64,000 nt of DNA from NCBI RefSeq assembly GCF_001898315.1, contig NZ_MKTQ01000016.1, positions 1-64,000 of the forward strand, read 5' to 3'. Below are positions 39,917 to 48,175 of this stretch, in pieces. The notes beneath the pieces are model-generated. The model was given only the letters and a program-made list of their open reading frames with translations. It did not search any database and had not been told where the DNA came from. The DNA comes from Microbacterium sp. 70-16. Lineage in GTDB: Bacteria > Actinomycetota > Actinomycetes > Actinomycetales > Microbacteriaceae. The translations under genes and the position numbers were made by a program. Numbering within the stretch: the first letter of the stretch is position 1; the number at the start of each line of letters is the position of its first letter.

Positions 39917-40291
39917 TCAGCGGCCGGCCGAGTACTCCAGCGGCAGCGCGAGGCTCTGCCCCGCGACGAGCGACGCCGACGACAGCGCGTTCAGGCGGAT
40001 GATCTCGTCGACGACATCGCGCGGGTCGGCGTCCGGGGCGACCGATTCGGCGATCGACCACAGCGTGTCGCCGGGCATGACCGTCACCTCGGTGAACGTG
40101 CCCGCAGGGGCACCCGTCTCGCTGGAGGCGAGCGCGCCACCCCCGGAGAGGATCGCGAGACTCAGCACGACGATCGCAGGAACGGCGGCGAGGAAGGCGA
40201 GCACGCGACGACCGCGCGCGGTCAGTCGCAGACGCGTCGAGGTGACGCGGGGCGCGAAGCTCGCGGCGGCGGTGATGTCGATGGTGGTCAC
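39917..40291 (-). CDS. LysM-domain membrane protein next to lexA (candidate SOS division suppressor)
   Basis: A 124-residue protein: a basic, disordered start, one membrane segment (about 27-52, [19 protein letters not shown]), and an extracytoplasmic LysM domain (about 65-118: [24 protein letters not shown]... and GQSLALPLE). Small LysM membrane proteins sit divergently next to lexA in other Gram-positives (YneA in Bacillus, ChiZ in Mycobacterium; Corynebacterium DivS is placed alike) and suppress cell division during SOS. Architecture and place match; function here is inferred. It shares a regulatory region with lexA. Confidence 0.75.
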   Translation of the reverse strand: MTTIDITAAASFAPRVTSTRLRLTARGRRVLAFLAAVPAIVVLSLAILSGGGALASSETGAPAGTFTEVTVMPGDTLWSIAESVAPDADPRDVVDEIIRLNALSSASLVAGQSLALPLEYSAGR

Positions 40292-40334
40292 GGTTCCTCC
40301 TCAGGACACTGCCTCGGATGTCGAGATCTTCGCA

Positions 40335-40360
40335 CCCGACTCTCGGCCGGGAGAGTCGGG
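40335..40360. repeat. 10-bp perfect inverted repeat in the LysM gene leader
   Basis: CCCGACTCTC / GAGAGTCGGG with a GGCCGG loop. It lies 44-69 nt upstream of the LysM gene start and could fold in its leader RNA or bind a protein. Confidence 0.6.
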
Positions 40361-40363
40361 TAC

Positions 40364-40390
40364 GAAGTTCTCTTCCGAAGCTATCTTCGA
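40364..40390. promoter_or_regulatory. Tandem palindromes in the lexA/LysM divergent region (candidate LexA sites)
   Basis: GAAG-TTCT-CTTC (40364-40375) and CCGAAG-CTAT-CTTCGA (40375-40390) are two palindromes 13 bp apart. They resemble the actinobacterial SOS box TCGAACN4GTTCGA but have G/C swapped at the inner arm base. The second sits directly before a -10-like TACAGT (40391-40396) for lexA. LexA autoregulation fits the place; the base changes keep confidence moderate. Confidence 0.45.
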
Positions 40391-40566
40391 TACAGTGTGG
40401 ATGTCAAGTGGCATCCGGATCGGAAACGAATCGAACGCGACACGCGGATGCTTGCCCGACGACTCGATCGATACCGGATACGGTTTCGATACCTAGACCC
40501 CATCACCGACCTCCGACATTCGAAGACGAGACCCGTCCGGAGGCCGCGACCAAAAGGAGTTCGGCC

Positions 40567-41229
40567 ATGGAAAAGCCGCAGACGCGCCGGCGCAAGAGCC
40601 TCAGCGAGAAGCAGCTGGCGATCCTCGAGGTCATCCAGCGATCGATCGCGCGGCACGGGTATCCGCCGAGCATGCGCGAGATCGGCGACGCGGTGGGACT
40701 CAAGTCGCTCTCGAGCGTCACCCACCAGCTCAACCAGCTCGAGCTCAGCGGGTACCTGCGCCGTGACGCCGGCAAGACGCGCGCGATGGAGGTGCTGATC
40801 GATCTGCCCGGCGCATCGACCGAGAACCCCGCCGACGAGGCTCCGTCGGTCGGGGACGCCGCTCTCGTGCCGCTGGTCGGTCGCATCGCCGCCGGCGTAC
40901 CGATCACCGCCGACCAGCAGGTCGAGGAGATCTTCCCGCTGCCCCGCCAGCTCGTGGGCAAGGGCGACCTGTTCATGCTCAAGGTGAGCGGCGAGTCGAT
41001 GATCGACGCCGCGATCTGCGACGGCGACTGGGTCGTCGTGCGCTCACAGCCCACCGCCGACAACGGTGACATCGTCGCGGCGATGCTCGACGGTGAGGCG
41101 ACCGTCAAGACGTTCCGTCAGCGCGACGGTCACACGTGGCTGCTCCCCCGCAACTCCGCCTTCGAGCCGATCCTCGGCGACGACGCCGTCGTGCTCGGCA
41201 AGGTCGTCGCGGTGCTGCGCGCCGTCTGA
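40567..41229 (+). CDS. lexA: SOS repressor LexA
   Basis: A 220-residue repressor-protease. N-terminal winged helix-turn-helix (about 8-70, [20 protein letters not shown]), self-cleavage bond Ala109-Gly110 in RIAAGVPIT, catalytic Ser144 in SGESMID and Lys181 in ATVKTF. RecA filaments trigger its cleavage after DNA damage. ATG 40567 has AAGGAG 8 nt before it; the longer frame from 40318 is 5' leader. The leader is about 165 nt if the TACAGT hexamer is the -10. It should control recA (box at 57113-57128) and the divergent LysM gene. Confidence 0.96.
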   Translation: MEKPQTRRRKSLSEKQLAILEVIQRSIARHGYPPSMREIGDAVGLKSLSSVTHQLNQLELSGYLRRDAGKTRAMEVLIDLPGASTENPADEAPSVGDAALVPLVGRIAAGVPITADQQVEEIFPLPRQLVGKGDLFMLKVSGESMIDAAICDGDWVVVRSQPTADNGDIVAAMLDGEATVKTFRQRDGHTWLLPRNSAFEPILGDDAVVLGKVVAVLRAV

Positions 41230-41313
41230 ATCCCCACCCCCGCCGGGTGAGCGTGGCACGGCGGCGGCGCTGCCGCGCTGTCGCGAGTCCGCGGCATCCG
41301 CCACAATGTGGCC

Positions 41314-42639
41314 ATGAGCGCCCCCGCTGACACCGCGACCACTGACCTCGCCGCGCGCGTCGCCGCGCTGGAGGCCGAGAACGCGCAGCTGCGCGCAAGC
41401 GGTCGGGCATCCGGCCCCTCCTCCGGACGCTGGCGCGCATGGGTGTCGACCATCTGCATCGTGCTGGCCGCAATCCTCGTGCCCGTCTCGATCGTGGCCG
41501 CGTGGGCACGCGTGCAGCTCGTCGACGAAGACAGCTTCACGGCGACCCTCGCGCCGCTCGCCGCCGACTCCGCCGTGCAGTCGATGATCATCGACGAGAC
41601 GATGGATGCCATCACAACCCAGGTCGACTTCCTGCAGCTCACGACCAACGTCATCGACGGCGTCGCGACACTCGATCTGCCGCCGGCCGCCATCTCGGCC
41701 CTGGGACTGCTCAAGCAGCCGGCCGCCGACGGCCTGGAGGGGCTCGTCGACCGCGCGGTGACGCGCGTCGTGACCTCGGATGCCTTCGCAGACGTGTGGG
41801 CGACCGCGACGCGCGCCGCGCACCGTGCACTCACGACGACGGCGACCTCCGACGGTGGTGGGATCGTCGTGCGCACCTCTGACGGCGTCGGCATCCAACT
41901 CGGTGCCATCGTCGAGCGCGTAAAGCAGAACCTCACTGATCAGGGCGTCGGCGCGGCGAGCCTGATCCCGGCCGTCGACCGCGTCGTGATCATCGGCACG
42001 GGCGAGAACCTGTCATTCATCCGCACCGGCTACGCCGTCTCAACGACGGTCGGGTTCTGGCTGCCCCTGGTCGCCCTCGCCCTGTTCCTCGTCGGCATCC
42101 TCATCGCGCGGCGCCGGTCGACGGCGCTGCTCGGCGCGGGCGGCGGGTTGCTCATCGGCGGCGGCGCGCTCGCGATCGGGTTCTCGGTCGGTGCGGCCGT
42201 CATCGGGTCGGTCGCCGCACAGATCGACCTCTCACCGTCGGCCCTCGGCGTCATCTACCAACAGGTGTCTGCCGGAATGGCGCACACCGCCGCGATCCTC
42301 GCCGTCATCGGCCTTGTCGTGGTGGTGATCGCGTGGACGTGCGGACGCTGGCGCGGTGCGCAGGCGATCCGCCGGGGCCTGGGCTCGCTCAACGTCGGCA
42401 TCCGCGGGGCGCTGCTGTCGCGCGGGATCGATACGGGCGCGACGGGACAGTGGCTGTACACGCAGCGGGTGATCGTGCGCACCGTCATCGCGGTGCTCGC
42501 GATCGTGTGGCTGCTGGCGCTGCGCCCGATCACGCTCGGCGAGATCGTGCTCGTTCTCGTGATCGCGCTGCTCGTCTGGTGGCTTGCCGAGCTGCTCCAG
42601 CGCCGCCCCGACGAGCAGGACGGGCTGGAGCAGTCCTGA
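41314..42639 (+). CDS. Large membrane protein of unknown function
   Basis: A 441-residue protein. A short coiled-coil start (AARVAALEAENAQLRAS, about 13-29), one membrane segment (about 45-68), a long extracytoplasmic region (about 70-245), then two to four membrane segments (VGFWLPLVALALFLVGILIA and on), a cytoplasmic basic patch (CGRWRGAQAIRRGLG), and two last membrane segments. Homologues of this layout are common in Microbacteriaceae but unnamed. ATG 41314 lies 6 nt after CACAAT (41302-41307). It ends 3 nt before the convergent metE. Confidence 0.7.
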   Translation: MSAPADTATTDLAARVAALEAENAQLRASGRASGPSSGRWRAWVSTICIVLAAILVPVSIVAAWARVQLVDEDSFTATLAPLAADSAVQSMIIDETMDAITTQVDFLQLTTNVIDGVATLDLPPAAISALGLLKQPAADGLEGLVDRAVTRVVTSDAFADVWATATRAAHRALTTTATSDGGGIVVRTSDGVGIQLGAIVERVKQNLTDQGVGAASLIPAVDRVVIIGTGENLSFIRTGYAVSTTVGFWLPLVALALFLVGILIARRRSTALLGAGGGLLIGGGALAIGFSVGAAVIGSVAAQIDLSPSALGVIYQQVSAGMAHTAAILAVIGLVVVVIAWTCGRWRGAQAIRRGLGSLNVGIRGALLSRGIDTGATGQWLYTQRVIVRTVIAVLAIVWLLALRPITLGEIVLVLVIALLVWWLAELLQRRPDEQDGLEQS

Positions 42640-42642
42640 CCC

Positions 42643-44970
42643 TCAGCCCGCGATGCTGTCGCGCACGGCGCGGGTCGCGGTGACGAGGTTGCGCAGCGAG
42701 GCGACGGTCTCGTCGTAGCCGCGCGTCTTCAGCCCGCAGTCGGGGTTGACCCACACCTGGCGCAGCGGCAGGGCATCCGCGGCGCGCTGCAGCAGAGCCG
42801 TGACCTCGTCGACCGACGGCACGCGCGGCGAGTGGATGTCGTACACGCCCGGGCCGACGCCGTGCGTGAAGCCGGAGGTGCGGATGTCGTCGATGACGTC
42901 GCCGCGACTGCGCGCCGCCTCGATCGAGGTGACGTCGGCGTCAAGGGCGGCGATCGCGTCGATGACGACGTCGAACTCCGAGTAGCACAGATGCGTATGC
43001 ACCTGCGTCGCGGGCGCGGCACCGGCCGTCGCGAGCTTGAACGACCCCACCGACCAGTCGAGGTAGGCCGGCTGGTCATCCTTCTTCAGCGGCAGCAGCT
43101 CGCGCAGGGCCGGCTCGTCGACCTGGATGATCCGGATGCCTGCAGCTTCGAGATCGGCGATCTCGTCACGCAGGGCCAGCGCGACCTGGTCGGCGGTCTC
43201 GCCGAGCGGCTGGTCGTCGCGGACGAACGACCACGCCAGGATCGTGACCGGGCCCGTCAGCATGCCCTTGACCGGCTTGGCCGTGAGCGACTGGGCGAAC
43301 ACCGACCAGTCGACCGTGATGGGGGCAGGCCGAGACACGTCACCCCACAGGATCGACGGGCGCGTCGCGCGCGACCCGTACGACTGCACCCAGCCCTGCT
43401 GCGTCACCGCGAACCCGTCGAGGTTCTCGGCGAAGTACTGCACCATGTCGTTGCGCTCGGGCTCGCCGTGCACGAGGACGTCGAGGCCGAGGTCCTCCTG
43501 CAGGTCGATGACGCGCGCGATCTCGTCGCGCAGGAACTGCTCGTACGTCTCGGTGCCGATCTCGCCCTTGCCGTGACGGGCCCGGGCACGCCGGATGTCG
43601 CCGGTCTGCGGGAACGAGCCGATCGTCGTGGTCGGCAGCGCGGGCAGATCGATCGCGGCATCCTGCGCCGCCACGCGTGCCGCGTAGTCGCCGCGATCAC
43701 GCAGCGCGCCGTCGACGGCTGCCGTCCGCTCGCGGACCGCGCCGTCGCGCACGCCCGGCGCCGACAGGCGGTCGGCGAGCGCGGCGGAGGCCGCGTCGAG
43801 CTCGGGGCGGATGTCCTCGGCGCCGTCCGCCAGGCCACGCGCGAGGGTCGCGACCTGGGCGACCTTCTGGTCGGCGAATGCCAGCCAGCTGCGCAGTCGC
43901 TCGTCGAGCGCCGTCTCGATCTCGACGTCGTGCGGCACGTGCTGCAGCGATGTCGAGGTGGTCGCGGCGACGGCGCGGGCGCCGAGTCCGCGCAGGGCGT
44001 CGAGGCGCTCCCACGCACGCGACAGGTCGCCGCGCCAGATGTTGCGGCCGTCGACGACACCGCCGACGAGGGTCTTGTCCGCCAGGCCCGGCACGGCGGC
44101 CGGCACGGCGCCGCGGTGCAGGTCGATCGCTATCGCCTCGATCGGCGTGGCTGCAAGCGCCGCCCATGCCTCGGGCGACAGCTGCGCGTAGCCGGCGGCG
44201 ACCACGATCTCGGGGCGATCCGGGGTCGCGCCCAACACGGCATATGCGCGTGCGGCGGCATCCGCGAGTTCTGCGGGCGACGACGGGAGGCTCTCGGAGA
44301 CGAGCGCGGGCTCGTCCAGCTGGACCCACGCGGCGCCGGCCGCGGCGAGCCGCTGCAGCAGCTGCGCGAACACGGGCAGCAGGTCCTCCAGCCGCGACAG
44401 CGGCGCGAAGCCCGCGGGCGCGGCATCCGTGGCCTTGGCCAGCGCGAGCAGCGTGACCGGCCCGACGATGACGGGGCGCACGACGACACCGTCGGCAGCC
44501 GCTTCGGCGACCTGCGCCACGAAGCGGTCGGATGCCAGCGAGAACTGGGTCTCAGGGCCGATCTCGGGCACGAGGTAGTGGTAGTTCGTGTCGAACCACT
44601 TCGTCATCTCGAGCGGCGCGCGCTCACCCTCGCCGCGCGCGGCGGCGAAGTATGCCGACAGCGGAATGCTGCCGTCGGCGGCCCGCCGATCGGCGAAGCG
44701 CTCGGGCAGGGCGCCCACCGTGAGCGCCGCATCGAGCACCTGGTCGTAGAACGAGAACGACTCCGGGATCGACGAGTCGGACGCACCCAGCCCGAGCGCG
44801 ATGAGGCGCTCACGCGTCTCGCGGCGCAGTTGCGCCGCGGCGGTCTCGAGCCCCGCCTCGTCGAGGTCGCCGCGCCAGTGGCGCTCGACGGCGCGCTTGA
44901 GCTCGCGGTCACGGCCGATGCGGGGGTAGCCGAGAATCGTCCCGGCGGGGAAGGTCACAGTCACAGTCAC
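42643..44970 (-). CDS. metE: Cobalamin-independent methionine synthase
   Basis: A 775-residue double-barrel enzyme moving the methyl of methyltetrahydrofolate (triglutamate) to homocysteine. GYPRIGRDRELKRAVERHW starts the N barrel (key GYPRIG); TTTIGSFPQTGDIRRAR begins the C barrel; zinc ligands are the His and Cys of THLCYSEF (about 657-660) and Cys of NPDCGLKTR (about 743). The gene starts 5 nt after metF. Three in-frame GTGs (44970, 44964, 44958) are possible; AGGAG, overlapping the metF stop, is spaced best for 44964. Confidence 0.95.
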   Translation of the reverse strand: MTVTVTFPAGTILGYPRIGRDRELKRAVERHWRGDLDEAGLETAAAQLRRETRERLIALGLGASDSSIPESFSFYDQVLDAALTVGALPERFADRRAADGSIPLSAYFAAARGEGERAPLEMTKWFDTNYHYLVPEIGPETQFSLASDRFVAQVAEAAADGVVVRPVIVGPVTLLALAKATDAAPAGFAPLSRLEDLLPVFAQLLQRLAAAGAAWVQLDEPALVSESLPSSPAELADAAARAYAVLGATPDRPEIVVAAGYAQLSPEAWAALAATPIEAIAIDLHRGAVPAAVPGLADKTLVGGVVDGRNIWRGDLSRAWERLDALRGLGARAVAATTSTSLQHVPHDVEIETALDERLRSWLAFADQKVAQVATLARGLADGAEDIRPELDAASAALADRLSAPGVRDGAVRERTAAVDGALRDRGDYAARVAAQDAAIDLPALPTTTIGSFPQTGDIRRARARHGKGEIGTETYEQFLRDEIARVIDLQEDLGLDVLVHGEPERNDMVQYFAENLDGFAVTQQGWVQSYGSRATRPSILWGDVSRPAPITVDWSVFAQSLTAKPVKGMLTGPVTILAWSFVRDDQPLGETADQVALALRDEIADLEAAGIRIIQVDEPALRELLPLKKDDQPAYLDWSVGSFKLATAGAAPATQVHTHLCYSEFDVVIDAIAALDADVTSIEAARSRGDVIDDIRTSGFTHGVGPGVYDIHSPRVPSVDEVTALLQRAADALPLRQVWVNPDCGLKTRGYDETVASLRNLVTATRAVRDSIAG

Positions 44971-44975
44971 AGCTC

Positions 44976-45944
44976 CTAGATCGCGTGGTCGTACGGGTCG
45001 TGCGAGGCGGTGGTTCGAAGTCCTGCTTCATGCAGCACGGCCAGCACCGTCTCGTGGTTGTTGAAGGCATACAGGTGGACGCCGGGGGCGCCACCGGCGC
45101 GCACCTGACGCGCGAGGTCGGCCGCGTGAGCGATGCCGACGGCACGCTGCGCGGCGGGCGAGTCTGCAGCATCCAGCGCCTGCGCGAGCGCCGCGGGAGA
45201 TGGATCCCCCGTCAGCTCGAGCACGCGGCGCAGCCGGCCCGGCGTGGTGATCGGCATGATGCCGGGCAGGATCGGGATCGTGACCCCCGCGCTGCGCGCG
45301 CGGTCCACGAATCCGAGGTACTCGTCGGCGTGGAAGAACAGCTGCGTGATCGCCGCTTCGGCGCCCGCGGCCTGCTTCGCGAGCAGCGCGTCGATGTCTT
45401 CCCCGGCATGCCGCGATCGCGGATGCCCATTCGGGAATGCCGCGACCGAGATCTGCACCCGCTCGCGGCGGCCGACGCGCGCAGCACCCGGGACGCCCGG
45501 CACGAGCTCTTCCGCGTACGGGGCGCGCTCGGCCTGCACGCGCCCGATGAGCTGGACGAGCTGGGCGGCCGACTCCAGGTCACCGAGGAAGACGTCGTCC
45601 TCGGACGTCCCCGCGGGCGGGTCGCCGCGCAGCGCGAGGAAGCGTGTGATGCCGGCATCCAGGAACTCGCGGATGATCGCGTTCGCCTCGGCGTAGCTGC
45701 TGCCGACGCAGGTCAGGTGCGCGAGCGGCGGCACGTCGGTGGCGTGCAGGATGTGCGTCAGCACGTCGAGCGAGCGTCCGCGCGTCGAGCCTCCGGCCCC
45801 GAAGGTCACGGAGATGAACTGCGGGCGCACGGCGGCGAGCGCACCGATCGTCGTGTACAGGGCGGGTAGGCCCTCGTCGGAGCGCGGCGGGTAGATCTCG
45901 AACGAGATCGGCGTCGTGGCGCCGGAGTCGACGGCGGAGGTCAT
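44976..45944 (-). CDS. metF: Methylenetetrahydrofolate reductase
   Basis: A 322-residue flavin enzyme that makes the methyl donor used by MetE. FEIYPPRSDEG near the start holds the catalytic glutamate, VTFGAGGSTRGR, HLTCVGSSYAE (the family TCVG block), FLALRGDPPAG, and GAEAAITQLFFHADEY are visible. ATG 45944 is preferred over an upstream in-frame ATG 51 nt earlier because homology starts just after it; GAGAGACG precedes it. metF-metE form one unit; the 220-nt leader has GC-rich stems but no riboswitch that I recognise. Confidence 0.92.
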   Translation of the reverse strand: MTSAVDSGATTPISFEIYPPRSDEGLPALYTTIGALAAVRPQFISVTFGAGGSTRGRSLDVLTHILHATDVPPLAHLTCVGSSYAEANAIIREFLDAGITRFLALRGDPPAGTSEDDVFLGDLESAAQLVQLIGRVQAERAPYAEELVPGVPGAARVGRRERVQISVAAFPNGHPRSRHAGEDIDALLAKQAAGAEAAITQLFFHADEYLGFVDRARSAGVTIPILPGIMPITTPGRLRRVLELTGDPSPAALAQALDAADSPAAQRAVGIAHAADLARQVRAGGAPGVHLYAFNNHETVLAVLHEAGLRTTASHDPYDHAI

Positions 45945-46164
45945 CGGGACGTCTCTCACTGGGAACGGACAGGGGAAGGGGCCGGGCGGCCGCATGCGTC
46001 ACGGCAGGGCCGTGAGGCATCGCGGGCGGGTGCCGGGCTCGGCTGTCGCTCCTGCCCGGCACATGCCGGGCGTCGATGGGACCACTCTAGGGCCGGCGCC
46101 GCCGGGTCCGCTTCGTGTGGCGGGCTGTGTGACGCGATGTTTCAGCTGCGGCTAGCGTGAGGGC

Positions 46165-48045
46165 ATGATCACGCTCCCCTACGGCTCCTGGCCCTCGCCG
46201 CTGTCCGCACGCTGGGCATCCGAGGCATCGCCCCGATTCGAGGGTGCCGCCCTCGCCTCTGACGAGGTGTGGTGGGGGCAGTCTCTTCCCGCCGAAGCGG
46301 GCCGCACGGCGGTGCTGCGGCGCACGGCGTCAGGACAGGTCGAGACGCTCCTTCCCGCGCCGTGGAGCGCCCGCTCGCGCGTGCACGAGTACGGCGGCGG
46401 CGCGTGGACCGCCACCGACGACGGCCGCCTGTTGTTCGTAGAGAAGACCGATCAGCGGGTGTGGCTGCTCGACCCGGGCCACGCGCCGCGCGCACTGACG
46501 GCGGAAGAGCCCGGAACCTCCTACGGCGGCCTGCGCTGGCAGCACGGCGCCCTGCTCGCGGTGCAGGAACGGCAGAGCGAGCACGGGTGGCATCGCGCGA
46601 TCGTGCGCATCGAGGTGAGCGCCGGCGAGGCATCCGTCACCGAGCTCGTCAGCGGCAGCGACTTCGTCGCTCAGCCCGCCCTCTCACCCGACGGCACGTG
46701 GCTCGCGTGGGTCGCGTGGAACCACCCCGACATGCCGTGGGATCGCACCGAGATCCGCGTCGGCGAGATCACGGACGGCACGGTGTCATCGTGGGATGCC
46801 GTGACGTCGGGCGCCGCTGCCCTCCAGCCGGAGTGGACCGCGGGCGGCGACCTCGTCGTGATCGACGAGCCGACCGGGCGCTGGAACCTGTGGCGCGTGG
46901 GCGCCGACGCGGCAGAGCCACTCGCCCCCGCCGACGCCGATACGGGCGGCGGGCTGTGGTCGCTGGGACTGCGCTGGTACGCGCTGCTGGGCGACCGGAT
47001 CGCGGCGATCCGCACGAACGGCAGTGACGAACTGGTCATCATCGAGCCGGACGGCCGCACACAGCCCGTCGACCTGCCCGCGACGTCGCGTCTCGTGATC
47101 GAAGACGCGGACGCCGACCGCCTGCTCGTGACAGGAGCCGGCCCCGCGGGGGCGGGCCTGTGGCTCGTGACGGCAGACGGCGCGGTGACGCCCGTGGTGG
47201 GTGGTGCGGGGATGGATGCCGGGTGGATGCCGACCGGCCGCGCCGTGACCTTCGCGGGGCCGCACGGCGACGTGCACGCGTTCGACTATCCCCCGACCAA
47301 TCCCGACGTCACGGGCCCCGACGGTGAGCTGCCGCCGTACGTCGTGTTCGTCCATGGCGGCCCGACGGCGCACGTCGCGGGCGTCGCGGATGCCCGCACC
47401 GCGTTCCTCACGAGCCGCGGTATCGGCGTGCTCGACGTCAACTACGGCGGCTCCACCGGGTACGGGCGGGCCTACCGCGAGCGGCTGCGCGGCCAGTGGG
47501 GCGTCGTCGATGTCGACGATGTCGCCGCCGCGGCATCCGGCCTCGTCGCCGCCGGACTTGCCGACGGTGCGCGCCTCGCGATCGACGGCGGCTCCGCCGG
47601 CGGCTGGACGGTGCTCGGCGCCCTCGTGGGCACCGACGTGTTCGCCGCGGGGATTTCGCGCTATGGCGTCGGCGATGCCCGCGCCCTCGCCGAGGACACG
47701 CACGACTTCGAAGCCCACTATCTCGACGGACTCATCGGGCCGCTGCCCGAAGCCGATGCCCTCTATCGCGAACGATCACCACTGAGCCACCCCGAGCGCT
47801 TCCGCGTGCCGCTGCTGCTGTTGCAGGGTGCGGAGGATGCCGTCGTGCCGCCCGCGCAGTCCGAGGCGATCCGCGACGCTCTCGCTGCCCACGGAGTGCC
47901 GCACGCGTACGTCCTCTACGAGGGCGAGGGCCACGGCTTCCGCCGCGCGGAGACCGTCGTGCACGCGCGCGAGAGCGAACTGGCGTTCCTGGGCGCTGTC
48001 TTCGGGTTCGAGACCCCGGGCATCCCGCCGATCACGCTCGACTGA
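46165..48045 (+). CDS. S9 prolyl-oligopeptidase-family serine peptidase
   Basis: A 626-residue peptidase: an N-terminal beta-propeller (about 1-390) and a C-terminal alpha/beta-hydrolase domain. Catalytic Ser in DGGSAGGWT (about 476), Asp in QGAEDAVVP (about 557) and His in GEGHGFR (about 589); oxyanion region FVHGGPTAH. No signal peptide, so it should be cytoplasmic and act on short peptides (dipeptidyl or acylaminoacyl type). ATG 46165 lies 6 nt after TAGCGT (46153-46158). Confidence 0.9.
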   Translation: MITLPYGSWPSPLSARWASEASPRFEGAALASDEVWWGQSLPAEAGRTAVLRRTASGQVETLLPAPWSARSRVHEYGGGAWTATDDGRLLFVEKTDQRVWLLDPGHAPRALTAEEPGTSYGGLRWQHGALLAVQERQSEHGWHRAIVRIEVSAGEASVTELVSGSDFVAQPALSPDGTWLAWVAWNHPDMPWDRTEIRVGEITDGTVSSWDAVTSGAAALQPEWTAGGDLVVIDEPTGRWNLWRVGADAAEPLAPADADTGGGLWSLGLRWYALLGDRIAAIRTNGSDELVIIEPDGRTQPVDLPATSRLVIEDADADRLLVTGAGPAGAGLWLVTADGAVTPVVGGAGMDAGWMPTGRAVTFAGPHGDVHAFDYPPTNPDVTGPDGELPPYVVFVHGGPTAHVAGVADARTAFLTSRGIGVLDVNYGGSTGYGRAYRERLRGQWGVVDVDDVAAAASGLVAAGLADGARLAIDGGSAGGWTVLGALVGTDVFAAGISRYGVGDARALAEDTHDFEAHYLDGLIGPLPEADALYRERSPLSHPERFRVPLLLLQGAEDAVVPPAQSEAIRDALAAHGVPHAYVLYEGEGHGFRRAETVVHARESELAFLGAVFGFETPGIPPITLD

Positions 48046-48050
48046 GCCGG

Positions 48051-48143
48051 CACGAACTCCGCAGAACCGCACGCGACCCGCCACGAACTCCGCAGAATCG
48101 CACGAACTCCGCAGGATTTCACAGAAATCCTGCGGAGTTCGTG
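48051..48143. repeat. Direct repeats ending in a 20-bp perfect hairpin
   Basis: CACGAACTCCGCAG occurs at 48051-48064, 48082-48095 and 48101-48114; the third copy is the left arm of a perfect 20-bp inverted repeat (48101-48120 / 48124-48143) with an ACA loop. It lies in the 130-bp gap between the ends of the peptidase gene (plus) and hflX (minus), so it can end both transcripts, but the extra direct copies are not needed for that. Confidence 0.8.
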
Positions 48144-48175
48144 ACAGTCTGCGGACTTGGCGCGCCCGCGCGGCC

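Noticed and set aside
40321..40566. Exact TCGAACN4GTTCGA SOS box before lexA
   Set aside because: TCGAAC occurs near 40430 but its right half is CACGCG, not GTTCGA; only the GAAG-N4-CTTC palindromes are reported.
45945..46164. SAM or cobalamin riboswitch in front of metF-metE
   Set aside because: I looked for the conserved cores and found only GC-rich stems; a covariance-model search would be needed to revive the idea.
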